The notes beneath the pieces are model-generated. The model had not been told where the DNA came from, ran no database searches, and saw nothing but the letters and a program-made list of their open reading frames with translations. Below are positions 1-6,392 of a stretch of 7,141 bases of DNA, piece after piece. The position numbers and the translations under genes were made by a program. Where the stretch lies: assembly GCA_934663625.1 (NCBI GenBank), contig CAKUKP010000102.1, positions 1 to 7,141 of the forward strand, read 5' to 3'. The first letter of the stretch is position 1; each line of letters starts with the position of its first letter. This DNA comes from an uncultured Clostridia bacterium. GTDB taxonomy: Bacteria > Bacillota > Clostridia > Christensenellales > Aristaeellaceae.

Positions 1-345
1 AGCGTGACTGATATCGGCGATTCTGCGTTCTCCAACTGCAGCAGCCTGACGAGCATCGTAATCCCTGACAGCGTGACTGATATCGGCGATTCTGCGTTCT
101 CCAACTGCAGCAGCCTGACGAGCATCGTAATCCCTGACAGCGTGACCTGTATCAGCGATTCTGCGTTTTTCAGATGCAGCAGCCTGACGAGCATCGTAAT
201 CCCTGACAGCGTGACTGATATCGGCGATTCTGCGTTCTCCAACTGCAGCAACCTGACGAGCATCGTAATCCCTGACAGCGTAACCGGTATCGGCAATTAT
301 GCGTTCTTCGGTTGCTGGCAACTAAAAAGTATTTTAATTCCCGAT
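1..345 (+). repeat. Tandem 69-bp LRR repeats, segment 1 (five units visible)
   Basis: Units lie at 1-69, 70-138, 139-207, 208-276 and 277-345. Units 1 and 2 are identical over all 69 bases and unit 4 differs from them by one base (AGC to AAC in the SSL/SNL codon). Units 3 and 5 are more diverged. The period is 23 codons, so gain or loss of a unit keeps the frame. The array continues upstream beyond the window. Confidence 0.95.
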
Positions 346-2862
346 AGTGTTACCTATATAGGTACTGATGCGTTCACAAGTTGTTTCGCAAAACTGCGCT
401 GTGCATACAATGGACAGGCAGCAAAAGCAATTAACAATTGTGGGAGATTGTATTGTTTGCCGGATAACGATTTGCTCTATTTTAAGGGGCAATTCATTTC
501 AGAGTGTGATCCGAGCGCGGTAAGCGTTACGATTCCTGATGGTGTGACCAGCATTGGCGAGCGGGCGTTCTCCGAACACAGCAGTCTGACTAGTATCACA
601 ATTCCCGATAGTGTAACCAGCATCGGTAAATATGCATTCTACAAATGCAGCGCCCTAACGAGTATCGTAATTCCTGATAGTGTTACCTATATAGCCACTG
701 ATGCGTTCGAATGTTGTCCCGCAAAGTTGCGCTGTACATTCAATGGTCAGGCATCAAAGGCAATTGGATATTATTATTTGCCGGACGACGATCTACTTTG
801 CTTTAGGGGATCCGCTTTGGTGGATTGCGATTCGAGTGCAGTAAGCGTTACGATTCCTGATGGTGTAACCAGTATTGATGGTGCGTTCTCCGGATGCAGC
901 AGCCTGACGAACATTGTAATCCCCGACGGAGTGAGGAACATCGGAACCTATTCGTTTCATGGTTGCAACAAACTTACAAGTATAACGATTCCAAGCGGTG
1001 TGACCAGCATCGGTTATTCTGCATTCTCCAACTGCAGCAACCTAACGAGCATTTCGATCCCCGACAGCGTAACCAGCATCGGTGATTATGCGTTCTCCGG
1101 ATGTAGCAGCCTGACGAGCATTGTAATTCCCGACAGCTTAACCAGTATCGGCGATTCTACGTTCTCCGGATGCAGCAACCTGACCAGTATCGCAATTCCC
1201 GACAGTGTGACCAGCATCAGCAGTAGTGCCATTCCGTCCAGCGTACTGATCTATTGTTATGAGCTTTCGTATGCAGATAGATGGGCGAAGGACAACGGCA
1301 GGAGCAGCAAGATTCGCTATCTGGATGGCGTAACTGAGCCGGTTTCGATTTCACTCCCGAAGGATATTTATATCGCACGCGGCAGTGAAAAGGTACTTCA
1401 GCCTATTGCGATTCCCAGCGGCAGCTACAGCTACCGCTGGGCTTCCTCCGATCCCGACATCGTTTCGGTTTCAGATGTGGGTGTGCTGACGGGCGTATCT
1501 ACGGGCTATATCTCGATTACCGCGAGCTATGGTGACTGCACCGCAACCTCCAGAGTTTGCTGTTATGCGGAATACGAAACCCTTGCTTTTACAGAACCGG
1601 AGGTTTGGATCATCGCCCAAAAGAGCCATCCGCTGCGCATCGATTTCCGCCCCGAAGGCGCGTTTGAGCCGATTCGCTATGCGTCCTCCAATACGACCAT
1701 CGCTTCTGTTGGTACGGATGGCTTAATTACCGCCAAATCGGTTGGCGATGTAACGATCACGGCAACGTCATTGATTACGGGAAAGACCGCCAGCGCATTG
1801 GTACACGTATGCTACCCCGCGCAGACGGTGGAATTTGTGGAAACGGAAATCACCGTAAAGCCTTGCGCAACCGCGCAGGCAACGGCGAACGCCATCGCGC
1901 GCAACGGCACGGTATATGAAAATCGCTTCGTCACCTATGCATCCGCCGATCCGGCGATTGCCACCGTTTCCGAAAGCGGAATGGTCACCGGCGTTTCCGA
2001 GGGTACGACAACCATTACGGCGACCATTGAAAACGGTGCAAGCGCAAGCTGTACCGTGATCGTGACCGAACATGAACATACCATTATCGAAGTCGAAGCT
2101 GCGGAACCTACCTGTACCGAGGATGGACATACAGCGGGCACGAAATGCGCGGTATGCGGCAAGACGCTTAGCGGCATGGAGCCAATACCTGCACTTGGGC
2201 ACAGCGTTGTAGAGGACGCGGCGATACCCGCCACCTGCATCGAAGCGGGGCGCGCGGCGGGCACGCATTGCGCCGTATGCAATACGGTACTGAGCGGCGG
2301 CGAAGAAATTCCCGCGACCGGACATATCGAAATCGAGGTTGAAGAAAAGCCCGCGACCTGCTATGAAATCGGAACCACGGCGGGCAAGAAGTGCAGCGTA
2401 TGCGAAGCTGTTCTCAGCGGCTGCGAGAAAATCCCGATGATCGATCATGTGATTGTGAATGATGCGTACATCGCGCCCACGCTGACCACGGCGGGCTGCA
2501 CCGCGGGCAGCCATTGCGAAATCTGCGGAACAATCCTCGAAGCGCAGCGCGTTATTCCTGCGCTGACGGACGCGCCGATCATCGCGATTCCCAAAGCGGT
2601 TGCCGAAATCGCCGAGGAAACGTATATCAATACTGCGGTTGAGGTCGTTCGTCTGCCCGATACCTGTACAAAGATCAATGCCCGCGCATTTGCAAATTGC
2701 GCCGATCTTCGCATTGTCGAAATTCCGGCTGCCTCCGTGGACATCGCGGACGAAGCGTTTGTGGATTCGCCCAATGTGGTAATCGTAACCCATGAAGGCA
2801 GTGCGGCGCAGCAGTACGCAAGGGCGCACGATATCCCCTATCTTACTTATCCCGCAAAGTAA
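1..2862 (+). CDS. BspA-like LRR / BIG2 / cysteine-repeat surface protein, 5'-truncated
   Basis: The reading frame is open from base 1 to a TAA at 2860-2862 (953 codons visible). It starts inside a repeat unit, so the real start and any signal peptide lie upstream; the GTG at 4 is an internal Val codon with no ribosome binding site. Domains in order: LRR_5 (BspA/TpLRR) repeats of 23 residues with the pattern SVTxIGxxAFxxCxxLTSIxIPD (1-1203), in three segments; a capping stretch containing YADRWAKDNG (about 1204-1329); about three BIG2-like Ig folds with the typical 'ASSDPxIVSV..GxLTGVSxGxxxITA' core (about 1333-1560, 1570-1818, 1822-2067); four 41-residue cysteine repeats with CxxC (2077-2568); and a last LRR unit with cap (2569-2859). 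Such proteins are generally secreted adhesin-like or binding proteins. The C-terminus ends YLTYPAK with no LPxTG, SLH or membrane anchor, so attachment must be N-terminal or absent. The ligand cannot be inferred. Confidence 0.93.
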   Translation, partial: SVTDIGDSAFSNCSSLTSIVIPDSVTDIGDSAFSNCSSLTSIVIPDSVTCISDSAFFRCSSLTSIVIPDSVTDIGDSAFSNCSNLTSIVIPDSVTGIGNYAFFGCWQLKSILIPDSVTYIGTDAFTSCFAKLRCAYNGQAAKAINNCGRLYCLPDNDLLYFKGQFISECDPSAVSVTIPDGVTSIGERAFSEHSSLTSITIPDSVTSIGKYAFYKCSALTSIVIPDSVTYIATDAFECCPAKLRCTFNGQASKAIGYYYLPDDDLLCFRGSALVDCDSSAVSVTIPDGVTSIDGAFSGCSSLTNIVIPDGVRNIGTYSFHGCNKLTSITIPSGVTSIGYSAFSNCSNLTSISIPDSVTSIGDYAFSGCSSLTSIVIPDSLTSIGDSTFSGCSNLTSIAIPDSVTSISSSAIPSSVLIYCYELSYADRWAKDNGRSSKIRYLDGVTEPVSISLPKDIYIARGSEKVLQPIAIPSGSYSYRWASSDPDIVSVSDVGVLTGVSTGYISITASYGDCTATSRVCCYAEYETLAFTEPEVWIIAQKSHPLRIDFRPEGAFEPIRYASSNTTIASVGTDGLITAKSVGDVTITATSLITGKTASALVHVCYPAQTVEFVETEITVKPCATAQATANAIARNGTVYENRFVTYASADPAIATVSESGMVTGVSEGTTTITATIENGASASCTVIVTEHEHTIIEVEAAEPTCTEDGHTAGTKCAVCGKTLSGMEPIPALGHSVVEDAAIPATCIEAGRAAGTHCAVCNTVLSGGEEIPATGHIEIEVEEKPATCYEIGTTAGKKCSVCEAVLSGCEKIPMIDHVIVNDAYIAPTLTTAGCTAGSHCEICGTILEAQRVIPALTDAPIIAIPKAVAEIAEETYINTAVEVVRLPDTCTKINARAFANCADLRIVEIPAASVDIADEAFVDSPNVVIVTHEGSAAQQYARAHDIPYLTYPAK
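346..540 (+). repeat. Internal cap plus restart module, copy A (65 codons)
   Basis: This begins as an LRR unit (SVTYIGTDAF), departs into a cap (AKLRC..NGQA.KAI), then a short linker (LPDNDLLYF) and a new solenoid entry (CDPSAVSVTIPD). A second copy lies at 679-861. It ends one LRR solenoid and begins the next. Its bases look more AT-rich than the flanking units (for example tattttaattcccgatagtg near 331-350, at the junction). Confidence 0.85.
541..678 (+). repeat. Tandem 69-bp LRR repeats, segment 2 (two units)
   Basis: Units at 541-609 (GVTSIGERAF...) and 610-678 (SVTSIGKYAF...) sit between the two cap/restart modules. They are clearly diverged from the near-identical units of segment 1. 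Confidence 0.9.
679..861 (+). repeat. Internal cap plus restart module, copy B (61 codons)
   Basis: This is the second copy of the module at 346-540. It shares SVTYI.TDAF, AKLRC..NGQA.KAI, YLPD.DLL.F.G, and CD.SAVSVTIPD. It is four codons shorter, the difference falling around the KAI..YLPD linker. The start agtgttacctatata is identical at nucleotide level to copy A, indicating duplication of a whole cap-plus-solenoid block. Confidence 0.85.
862..1203 (+). repeat. Tandem LRR repeats, segment 3 (five units)
   Basis: Units lie at 862-927 (22 codons, one residue short: GVTSIDGAF), 928-996, 997-1065, 1066-1134 and 1135-1203. After this the solenoid decays into the terminal cap (SVTSISSSAIPSS...). 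All follow the same 23-residue LRR_5 consensus. Confidence 0.9.
2077..2568 (+). repeat. Four 123-bp cysteine repeats in the surface protein
   Basis: Exact 123-nt units start with a His codon at 2077, 2200, 2323 and 2446. The shared pattern is H...PATC.E.G.TAGTKC.VC...LSG.E.IPA.G. Each unit has a His, a lone Cys and a CxxC pair; the fourth has Leu instead of the lone Cys (APTLTTAG). Repeats of this type are common in clostridial secreted proteins next to BIG2 and LRR_5 domains. The HxnCxnCxxC pattern may bind metal or form disulfides; that is inference. Confidence 0.9.
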
Positions 2863-2874
2863 TTATCCCCAAAA

Positions 2875-2901
2875 GAATCGCCCCAATAGCCGGGGCGATT
2901 C
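2875..2901 (-). terminator. Hairpin with minus-strand T tract, terminator of the four-gene operon
   Basis: There is a 10-bp perfect stem, GAATCGCCCC (2875-2884) with GGGGCGATTC (2892-2901), and a 7-nt loop. Read on the minus strand the stem is followed directly by TTTT then GGGG (complement of 2867-2874). The stem is strong and the T tract short. It lies 48 nt beyond the stop of the minus-strand membrane protein gene, and read on the plus strand it is also the first hairpin after the surface protein gene. Confidence 0.6.
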
Positions 2902-2921
2902 TGGATACAGAGAAAACACGA

Positions 2922-2950
2922 CCGCCGTTCAATCCGGCGGCCGCATTTTT
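2922..2950 (+). terminator. Hairpin with plus-strand T tract, terminator of the surface protein gene
   Basis: Stem CCGCCG (2922-2927) pairs with CGGCGG (2935-2940) around a 7-nt loop, followed five bases later by TTTTT (2946-2950). The T tract runs into the stop codon of the convergent gene (2949-2951). The five-base gap between stem and T tract weakens the call. Confidence 0.5.
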
Positions 2951-3803
2951 AATGGGCATTTTCCGTATGCTTTTTTTCGGTCAGGATGAGTGTGGTGATC
3001 AATGCGATCAGCATTGCCGTTGCGATTATGCCGTTGAATACGCCCGTTCCGTTTCCGGTTAGCCACGGCTCAGACACATGATAGATGTTCCATACGCCCG
3101 TGCCGTATTCCGACAGAATCACGTTGGAGGCGACCGCCCAGCCGATGCCGAAGCCCGCCGACGCGGCAAGTCCCCAGCGATCGTGCAGCAGGCAGCAGGA
3201 TACCGACAGCAGCACCATGTTGATCATGCCGATCCACGGAAGCGTCCAGCTTTGGCCGACGACGAACGCCGTTGCGGCGGTCAGCGCGATCGCGGCGATT
3301 CGATGAATTCGATCCCGCGCCGCGCAGTACAGCATGTTCTGCAAAAGCATCTCCGCCGCAAGATCCTCGATCAGAATTACAATGATCAGGATGGGCTGAT
3401 TCCACGAAAAGGCGGGCTTGTTGATTGGATTGTACAGCCGGAGCGAATCCAGCGCCAGACACAGCGCCGCCGCGATGATCTCCAGCGCGATTCCGATCCC
3501 CAGCCATTTGCCGCCCTCGCTGATATAGAAGCCGTGGTGATCATGGATGTGCAGTATCCGCACGAGCGCAGCTGCGATGGCGAGCAGCCCTGCGCCCTCG
3601 ATCGCGAGGAACAGCACCGAATCCGTGCTTTCATGCAGCGCGGCGTGCCACAGGAAGTGGAAACCGTACGTCCAGATCAGATACGCCGCCGCCGCGATGA
3701 TCCAGATCCAGACCATGCGCAGCCTGCCATCGGCATATGTGAAGATTGAATGTTTCTTCTCAGGTACTTTCGCCGGCTTTACATCTTTTGTATTTTTCTT
3801 CAT
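2949..3803 (-). CDS. Polytopic membrane protein, CPBP/CAAX-protease-like fold lacking catalytic residues
   Basis: A 284-residue integral membrane protein with a short basic N-terminus (KK..K..K..EKKH) and about seven or eight hydrophobic segments (near 31-55, 62-84, 100-118, 136-160, 169-190, 192-206, 211-230, 254-274). The order of features resembles the CPBP (ABI, Rce1-like) family: a helix with E151-M-L-L-Q155-N followed by LY..AR, then F180-VVG-Q184, then a helix ending at N227. The family usually has EExxxR, FxxxH and HxxxN. Here they read AExxxQ, FxxxQ and AxxxN, so no functional protease centre is evident. The ATG overlaps the upstream stop (ATGA, 3800-3803), and its ribosome site lies inside the upstream gene. 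An unrelated hydrophobic family cannot be excluded; the membrane assignment is firm, the CPBP link moderate. Confidence 0.6.
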   Translation of the reverse strand: MKKNTKDVKPAKVPEKKHSIFTYADGRLRMVWIWIIAAAAYLIWTYGFHFLWHAALHESTDSVLFLAIEGAGLLAIAAALVRILHIHDHHGFYISEGGKWLGIGIALEIIAAALCLALDSLRLYNPINKPAFSWNQPILIIVILIEDLAAEMLLQNMLYCAARDRIHRIAAIALTAATAFVVGQSWTLPWIGMINMVLLSVSCCLLHDRWGLAASAGFGIGWAVASNVILSEYGTGVWNIYHVSEPWLTGNGTGVFNGIIATAMLIALITTLILTEKKHTENAH

Positions 3804-5104
3804 TCAATCACCGCCTGAATCAGGGGCTTCAGCTCCGGCTTTTCAGGCTGAATGCAGATCGATTTTTGCAGGGTATTGTACGCGCCGATGCGATCCGACG
3901 CGGGGTTGGCGTGAATCGTACACAGCACATCGCCGCGCTTTACCGCATCGCCGATGCGCTTTTTCATCACCACGCCCACCGCCAGATCGGGAACGTCCGT
4001 CTTATGCTCGCGCCCCGCGCCCAGCAGCTTCGCAGCGTTGCCGATTTCACTCGCCGCGATGGAATAGATGTAACCATCGCGATCCGCCTTCACATCGATC
4101 AGCGTTTTTGCCTTCGGCAGGAGCGATGTATCATAGCATACCTGCGGATCGCCGCCCTGCGCCGCGATCATTTCGGCAAACTTTTTCAGCCCTTCGCCGC
4201 TCGCGATCTTTGCATCCAGCATCTTCACGCCCTGTTCGATCGTCTGCGCCGCTCCCGCGTTGCGCAGGATGTGCGCGCCCAGCGTGAGCGCCACGTCCTT
4301 CAGATCGCCGCCCGCGCGTCCGGACAAAATATCGATGGCTTCCTCCACCTCCAGCGCGTTTCCGATGTAATTGCCCAGCGGCTGATCCATATCGGTAATC
4401 AGCGCGGAAAAATGCCGCCCGCTGAGGTTGCCGATGCGCACCATCATCTCCGCCAGCCGTTTGGATTTTTCAAATGTACCCATCAGCGAACCGCTGCCGG
4501 TTTTCACATCCAGCACCACCACATCGCAGCCTGCCGCCAGCTTTTTGGACAGGATCGAAGATACGATCAGCGGAATGCAATCCACGGTGGCGGTGACATC
4601 GCGCAGCGCGTACATCGTCTTATCCGCGGGCGCGAGGTTCGCGGACTGACCGATGATGGCGCAGCCGATTTCGCGCACCTGCCGCTTGAAGGCTTCGTTT
4701 TCGATCATCACCTGAAAGCCGGGGATCGATTCCAGCTTATCCAGCGTGCCGCCGGTAAAGCCCAGACCGCGGCCGGACATCTTCGCCATGTTCACGCCGC
4801 ACGCCGCCACCAACGGCACCAGCACCAGCGAAGTGGTATCCCCCACGCCGCCCGTGGAATGCTTATCCGCCTTTTTGCCGGGAATATCGGAAAGATCCAG
4901 CTGATCGCCCGATTTCGCCATCGCCAGCGTGAGCGCCAGCGTTTCGCGGTCGGTCATGCCGTTGATGCAGATCGCCATCATCAGCGCCGCCGTCTGGTAA
5001 TCGGCAAAGCTTCCGTCCACCACGCCCGCCACAAATTCGCGGATTTCATTTTCGGTAAGTTCCTCGCCAAATCGCTTTTTGCGAATGATTTCACTTGCAT
5101 TCAT
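3800..5104 (-). CDS. pdp: Pyrimidine-nucleoside phosphorylase
   Basis: 434 residues, the usual length of the Gram-positive enzyme. It catalyses reversible phosphorolysis of uridine, thymidine or deoxyuridine to the base and (deoxy)ribose-1-phosphate in cytosolic pyrimidine salvage. Domains: N-terminal helical domain (about 1-65), central phosphate/nucleoside domain (about 75-330), and C-terminal PYNP_C domain (about 345-420). Visible motifs: phosphate loop K81-H82-S83-T84-G85-G86-V87-G88-D89, K108, and the family signature S110-G-R-G-L-G-F-T-G-G-T120-L-D-K-L-E125. The base-binding residues R168, S183 and K187 fall at the positions I recall from the Geobacillus enzyme. The start ATG overlaps the upstream glycosylase gene by 14 nt and has GAGGAG ten bases upstream. 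The broad-specificity PyNP is more likely than a strict thymidine phosphorylase (deoA) given the Firmicute-type sequence; this is family knowledge rather than proof. Confidence 0.95.
   Translation of the reverse strand: MNASEIIRKKRFGEELTENEIREFVAGVVDGSFADYQTAALMMAICINGMTDRETLALTLAMAKSGDQLDLSDIPGKKADKHSTGGVGDTTSLVLVPLVAACGVNMAKMSGRGLGFTGGTLDKLESIPGFQVMIENEAFKRQVREIGCAIIGQSANLAPADKTMYALRDVTATVDCIPLIVSSILSKKLAAGCDVVVLDVKTGSGSLMGTFEKSKRLAEMMVRIGNLSGRHFSALITDMDQPLGNYIGNALEVEEAIDILSGRAGGDLKDVALTLGAHILRNAGAAQTIEQGVKMLDAKIASGEGLKKFAEMIAAQGGDPQVCYDTSLLPKAKTLIDVKADRDGYIYSIAASEIGNAAKLLGAGREHKTDVPDLAVGVVMKKRIGDAVKRGDVLCTIHANPASDRIGAYNTLQKSICIQPEKPELKPLIQAVIE
3807..3816 (-). promoter_or_regulatory. Extended Shine-Dalgarno embedded in the end of the phosphorylase gene
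   Basis: The minus strand reads AGGCGGTGAT, matching the extended anti-16S consensus AGGAGGTGAT with one mismatch, seven bases from AGGCGG to the ATG. These bases also encode Q-A-V-I, the C-terminal residues of the phosphorylase, so one stretch serves both coding and initiation. Confidence 0.75.
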
Positions 5105-5606
5105 GCTCTAACAGCTCCTCTATTGCCTGTTTCCAGATTCGTTTCTTTTCTTCATAGGGCATCGTATAGGCGGGCGATGTGGAGGGCAGGCGAATGTGCC
5201 GCCGCGCGTCCCGCCCGCGCATGCCGCGCAGGTACAGATTTTCCGCTGCCGCGCCGTTGAACAGTACCGCGCGTATCTGCGGACAGCGATCGTACAGCGC
5301 ATCAAAATCATTGATCTGCGGATCGCGAATCGCGCTGTCCAGCGATCCCGCCCTCCGGCAGATATGTACGCTGTCCCACAGGGCGATCCGGTTTCGAATC
5401 AGCAGCTCCGCCTTTTCCGGAACGGTTTGCGGAACCGGCTCCGAAAGAATTTCCGCCATCATCCGCCAGAACGCGTTCCGCGGATGCGCGTAATAAAAGC
5501 CGCAGCGGAGCGATTCCACGCTGGGCATCGATCCCAGAATCAATATCCTCACGTTTTCATCGCACACCGGCGGAAAACCGGTGATGCGTTCATCCTTTTC
5601 CATCAT
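5091..5606 (-). CDS. DNA-deoxyinosine (hypoxanthine) glycosylase, uracil-DNA glycosylase superfamily family 6
   Basis: 171 residues. The fold begins with the strand ILILGSMPS (21-29), then the hallmark FYYAHPRNAFW (37-47), and ends with LPSTSPAY (140-147). These match the family-6 hypoxanthine-DNA glycosylases, which remove the deaminated adenine base hypoxanthine and start base-excision repair. N44 in the HPRNAFW block is the likely catalytic or base-contacting Asn; LPSTSPA corresponds to the second active-site motif of the superfamily. No 4Fe-4S cysteine cluster is visible (Cys scattered at 15, 35 and later), unlike families 4 and 5. The start overlaps the sirtuin stop by ATGA (5603-5606), with a second in-frame ATG immediately after. 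No clear ribosome site precedes it, so translation is probably coupled to the sirtuin. Substrate (hypoxanthine versus uracil or mismatch) is inferred from family resemblance. Confidence 0.85.
   Translation of the reverse strand: MMEKDERITGFPPVCDENVRILILGSMPSVESLRCGFYYAHPRNAFWRMMAEILSEPVPQTVPEKAELLIRNRIALWDSVHICRRAGSLDSAIRDPQINDFDALYDRCPQIRAVLFNGAAAENLYLRGMRGRDARRHIRLPSTSPAYTMPYEEKKRIWKQAIEELLEHECK
5115..5120 (-). promoter_or_regulatory. Shine-Dalgarno for pdp inside the glycosylase gene
   Basis: The minus strand reads GAGGAG ten bases before the ATG at 5104. The same six bases are the two Glu codons of the glycosylase tail (EELLEHECK). It supports the chosen pdp start despite the 14-nt overlap. 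Confidence 0.75.
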
Positions 5607-6313
5607 GGCAATTGGGCGAACACATCGCCGATGGGCTCGCGGATGATCAGATCGGCGCGCGCATCCTGGGGCGTGGCGCTTTTGTTCACCAGCACCAGAT
5701 GATCGCCGCGGAAATCATCGATCAGCCCCGCGGCGGGATACACGCTCAGCGATGTGCCGCCGATGATCAGAAGATCCGCGCTCGCGATGGCGTTCAGCGC
5801 GCCCGTGATGCAATCGGAATCCAGCGATTCGCCGTACAGCACCACATCGGGCTTGATCGTACCGCCGCATTCGCATTTGGGCACGCCGGTGCTGTTCTGA
5901 ATGGCTTCCACGCCGTAAAACCGCCCGCAGCGCATACAATGATTGCGCAGTACGCTGCCGTGCAGTTCATATACGCGTTTGGAACCCGCGGCGGAATGCA
6001 GCCCATCGATGTTCTGCGTAACCACGGCGGTCAATTTGCCCTCGCGCTCCCAGCGCGCCAGCGTAAGATGCGCCGCGTTTGGCTTTGCGCCGGTAATCAG
6101 CATTTTATCGCGATAGAAGCGATAGAATTCCTCCGGATGGCGCATGAAAAACCCATGGCTTAAAATTTCTTCGGGCGGATAGGCGTACTTCTGCCGGTAC
6201 AGCCCGTCCACGCCGCGAAAGTCCGGAATGCCCGATTCCGTGCTGACCCCCGCGCCGCCGAAGAATACGATTCGTTTTGCGTCCAGCACCCATTGTTTCA
6301 GCTGCTCAATCAT
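5603..6313 (-). CDS. cobB: NAD-dependent protein deacylase, sirtuin
   Basis: 236 residues, typical for a bacterial sirtuin. It removes acetyl groups from lysines using NAD, giving nicotinamide and O-acetyl-ADP-ribose in the cytosol. Visible motifs: Rossmann loop G19-G-A-G-V-S-T-E-S-G-I-P-D-F-R-G34, T99-Q-N-I-D-G-L-H106, catalytic H118 in ELHGS, zinc cysteines C126/C129 and C147/C149 (the second pair is CxC, not CxxC), IKPDVVLYGE (153-162) and G186-T-S-L-S-V. At the acyl-pocket position where class III desuccinylases carry YxxR, this protein has Y64-R-F-Y67, so plain deacetylation is more likely than desuccinylation. First gene of the operon: ATG at 6313, AGGCGG nine bases upstream, good promoter at 6344-6372. 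The symbol cobB is generic (srtN in Bacillus). Confidence 0.96.
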   Translation of the reverse strand: MIEQLKQWVLDAKRIVFFGGAGVSTESGIPDFRGVDGLYRQKYAYPPEEILSHGFFMRHPEEFYRFYRDKMLITGAKPNAAHLTLARWEREGKLTAVVTQNIDGLHSAAGSKRVYELHGSVLRNHCMRCGRFYGVEAIQNSTGVPKCECGGTIKPDVVLYGESLDSDCITGALNAIASADLLIIGGTSLSVYPAAGLIDDFRGDHLVLVNKSATPQDARADLIIREPIGDVFAQLP

Positions 6314-6318
6314 AATCG

Positions 6319-6328
6319 ATCACCGCCT
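6319..6328 (-). promoter_or_regulatory. Extended Shine-Dalgarno for the sirtuin gene
   Basis: The minus strand reads AGGCGGTGAT, the same ten bases found before the membrane protein gene, nine bases from AGGCGG to the ATG. It supports the start at 6313. Confidence 0.75.
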
Positions 6329-6343
6329 GTCTTCAATATCAGT

Positions 6344-6372
6344 ATTTTACCATTTGCATTGTTTTCTGTCCA
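6344..6372 (-). promoter_or_regulatory. Sigma-A-type promoter of the sirtuin-glycosylase-pdp-membrane protein operon
   Basis: On the minus strand, -35 TGGACA (6367-6372, five of six matches to TTGACA), a 17-bp spacer, and -10 TAAAAT (6344-6349) with an extended -10 TG one base upstream (6351-6352). Expected start is near 6337, giving a leader of roughly 24 nt. A CCGCGCGG palindrome (6375-6382) abuts the -35 on its upstream side and could be an operator; that part is speculative. Confidence 0.8.
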
Positions 6373-6392
6373 CACCGCGCGGCCATTTTGTT

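Noticed and set aside
1..345. CRISPR-like regular repeats
   Set aside because: The 69-bp units are directly adjacent without unique spacers and encode a continuous LRR protein.
1768..2829. 353-codon minus-strand open frame opposite the surface protein
   Set aside because: It overlaps the BIG2 and cysteine-repeat coding region, has low-complexity Arg/Gly-rich translation, and its apparent repetition simply mirrors the 123-bp repeats of the real gene.
3078..3749. 223-codon plus-strand open frame opposite the membrane protein gene
   Set aside because: Arg/Gln/Asp-rich with no domain or plausible ribosome site, while the minus strand gives a coherent multi-span membrane protein coupled to its operon.
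3746..5260. 504-codon plus-strand open frame opposite the phosphorylase gene
   Set aside because: It is antisense to a phosphorylase with all its catalytic motifs and runs past the gene boundaries into the glycosylase gene. Its translation is rich in His, Arg and Gln with no recognisable domain, as expected from the complement of a GC-rich gene.
6375..6382. CCGCGCGG palindrome as a defined operator
   Set aside because: Eight-base GC palindromes are common in this GC-rich sequence. Its position beside the -35 is noted under the promoter, but there is no independent support.
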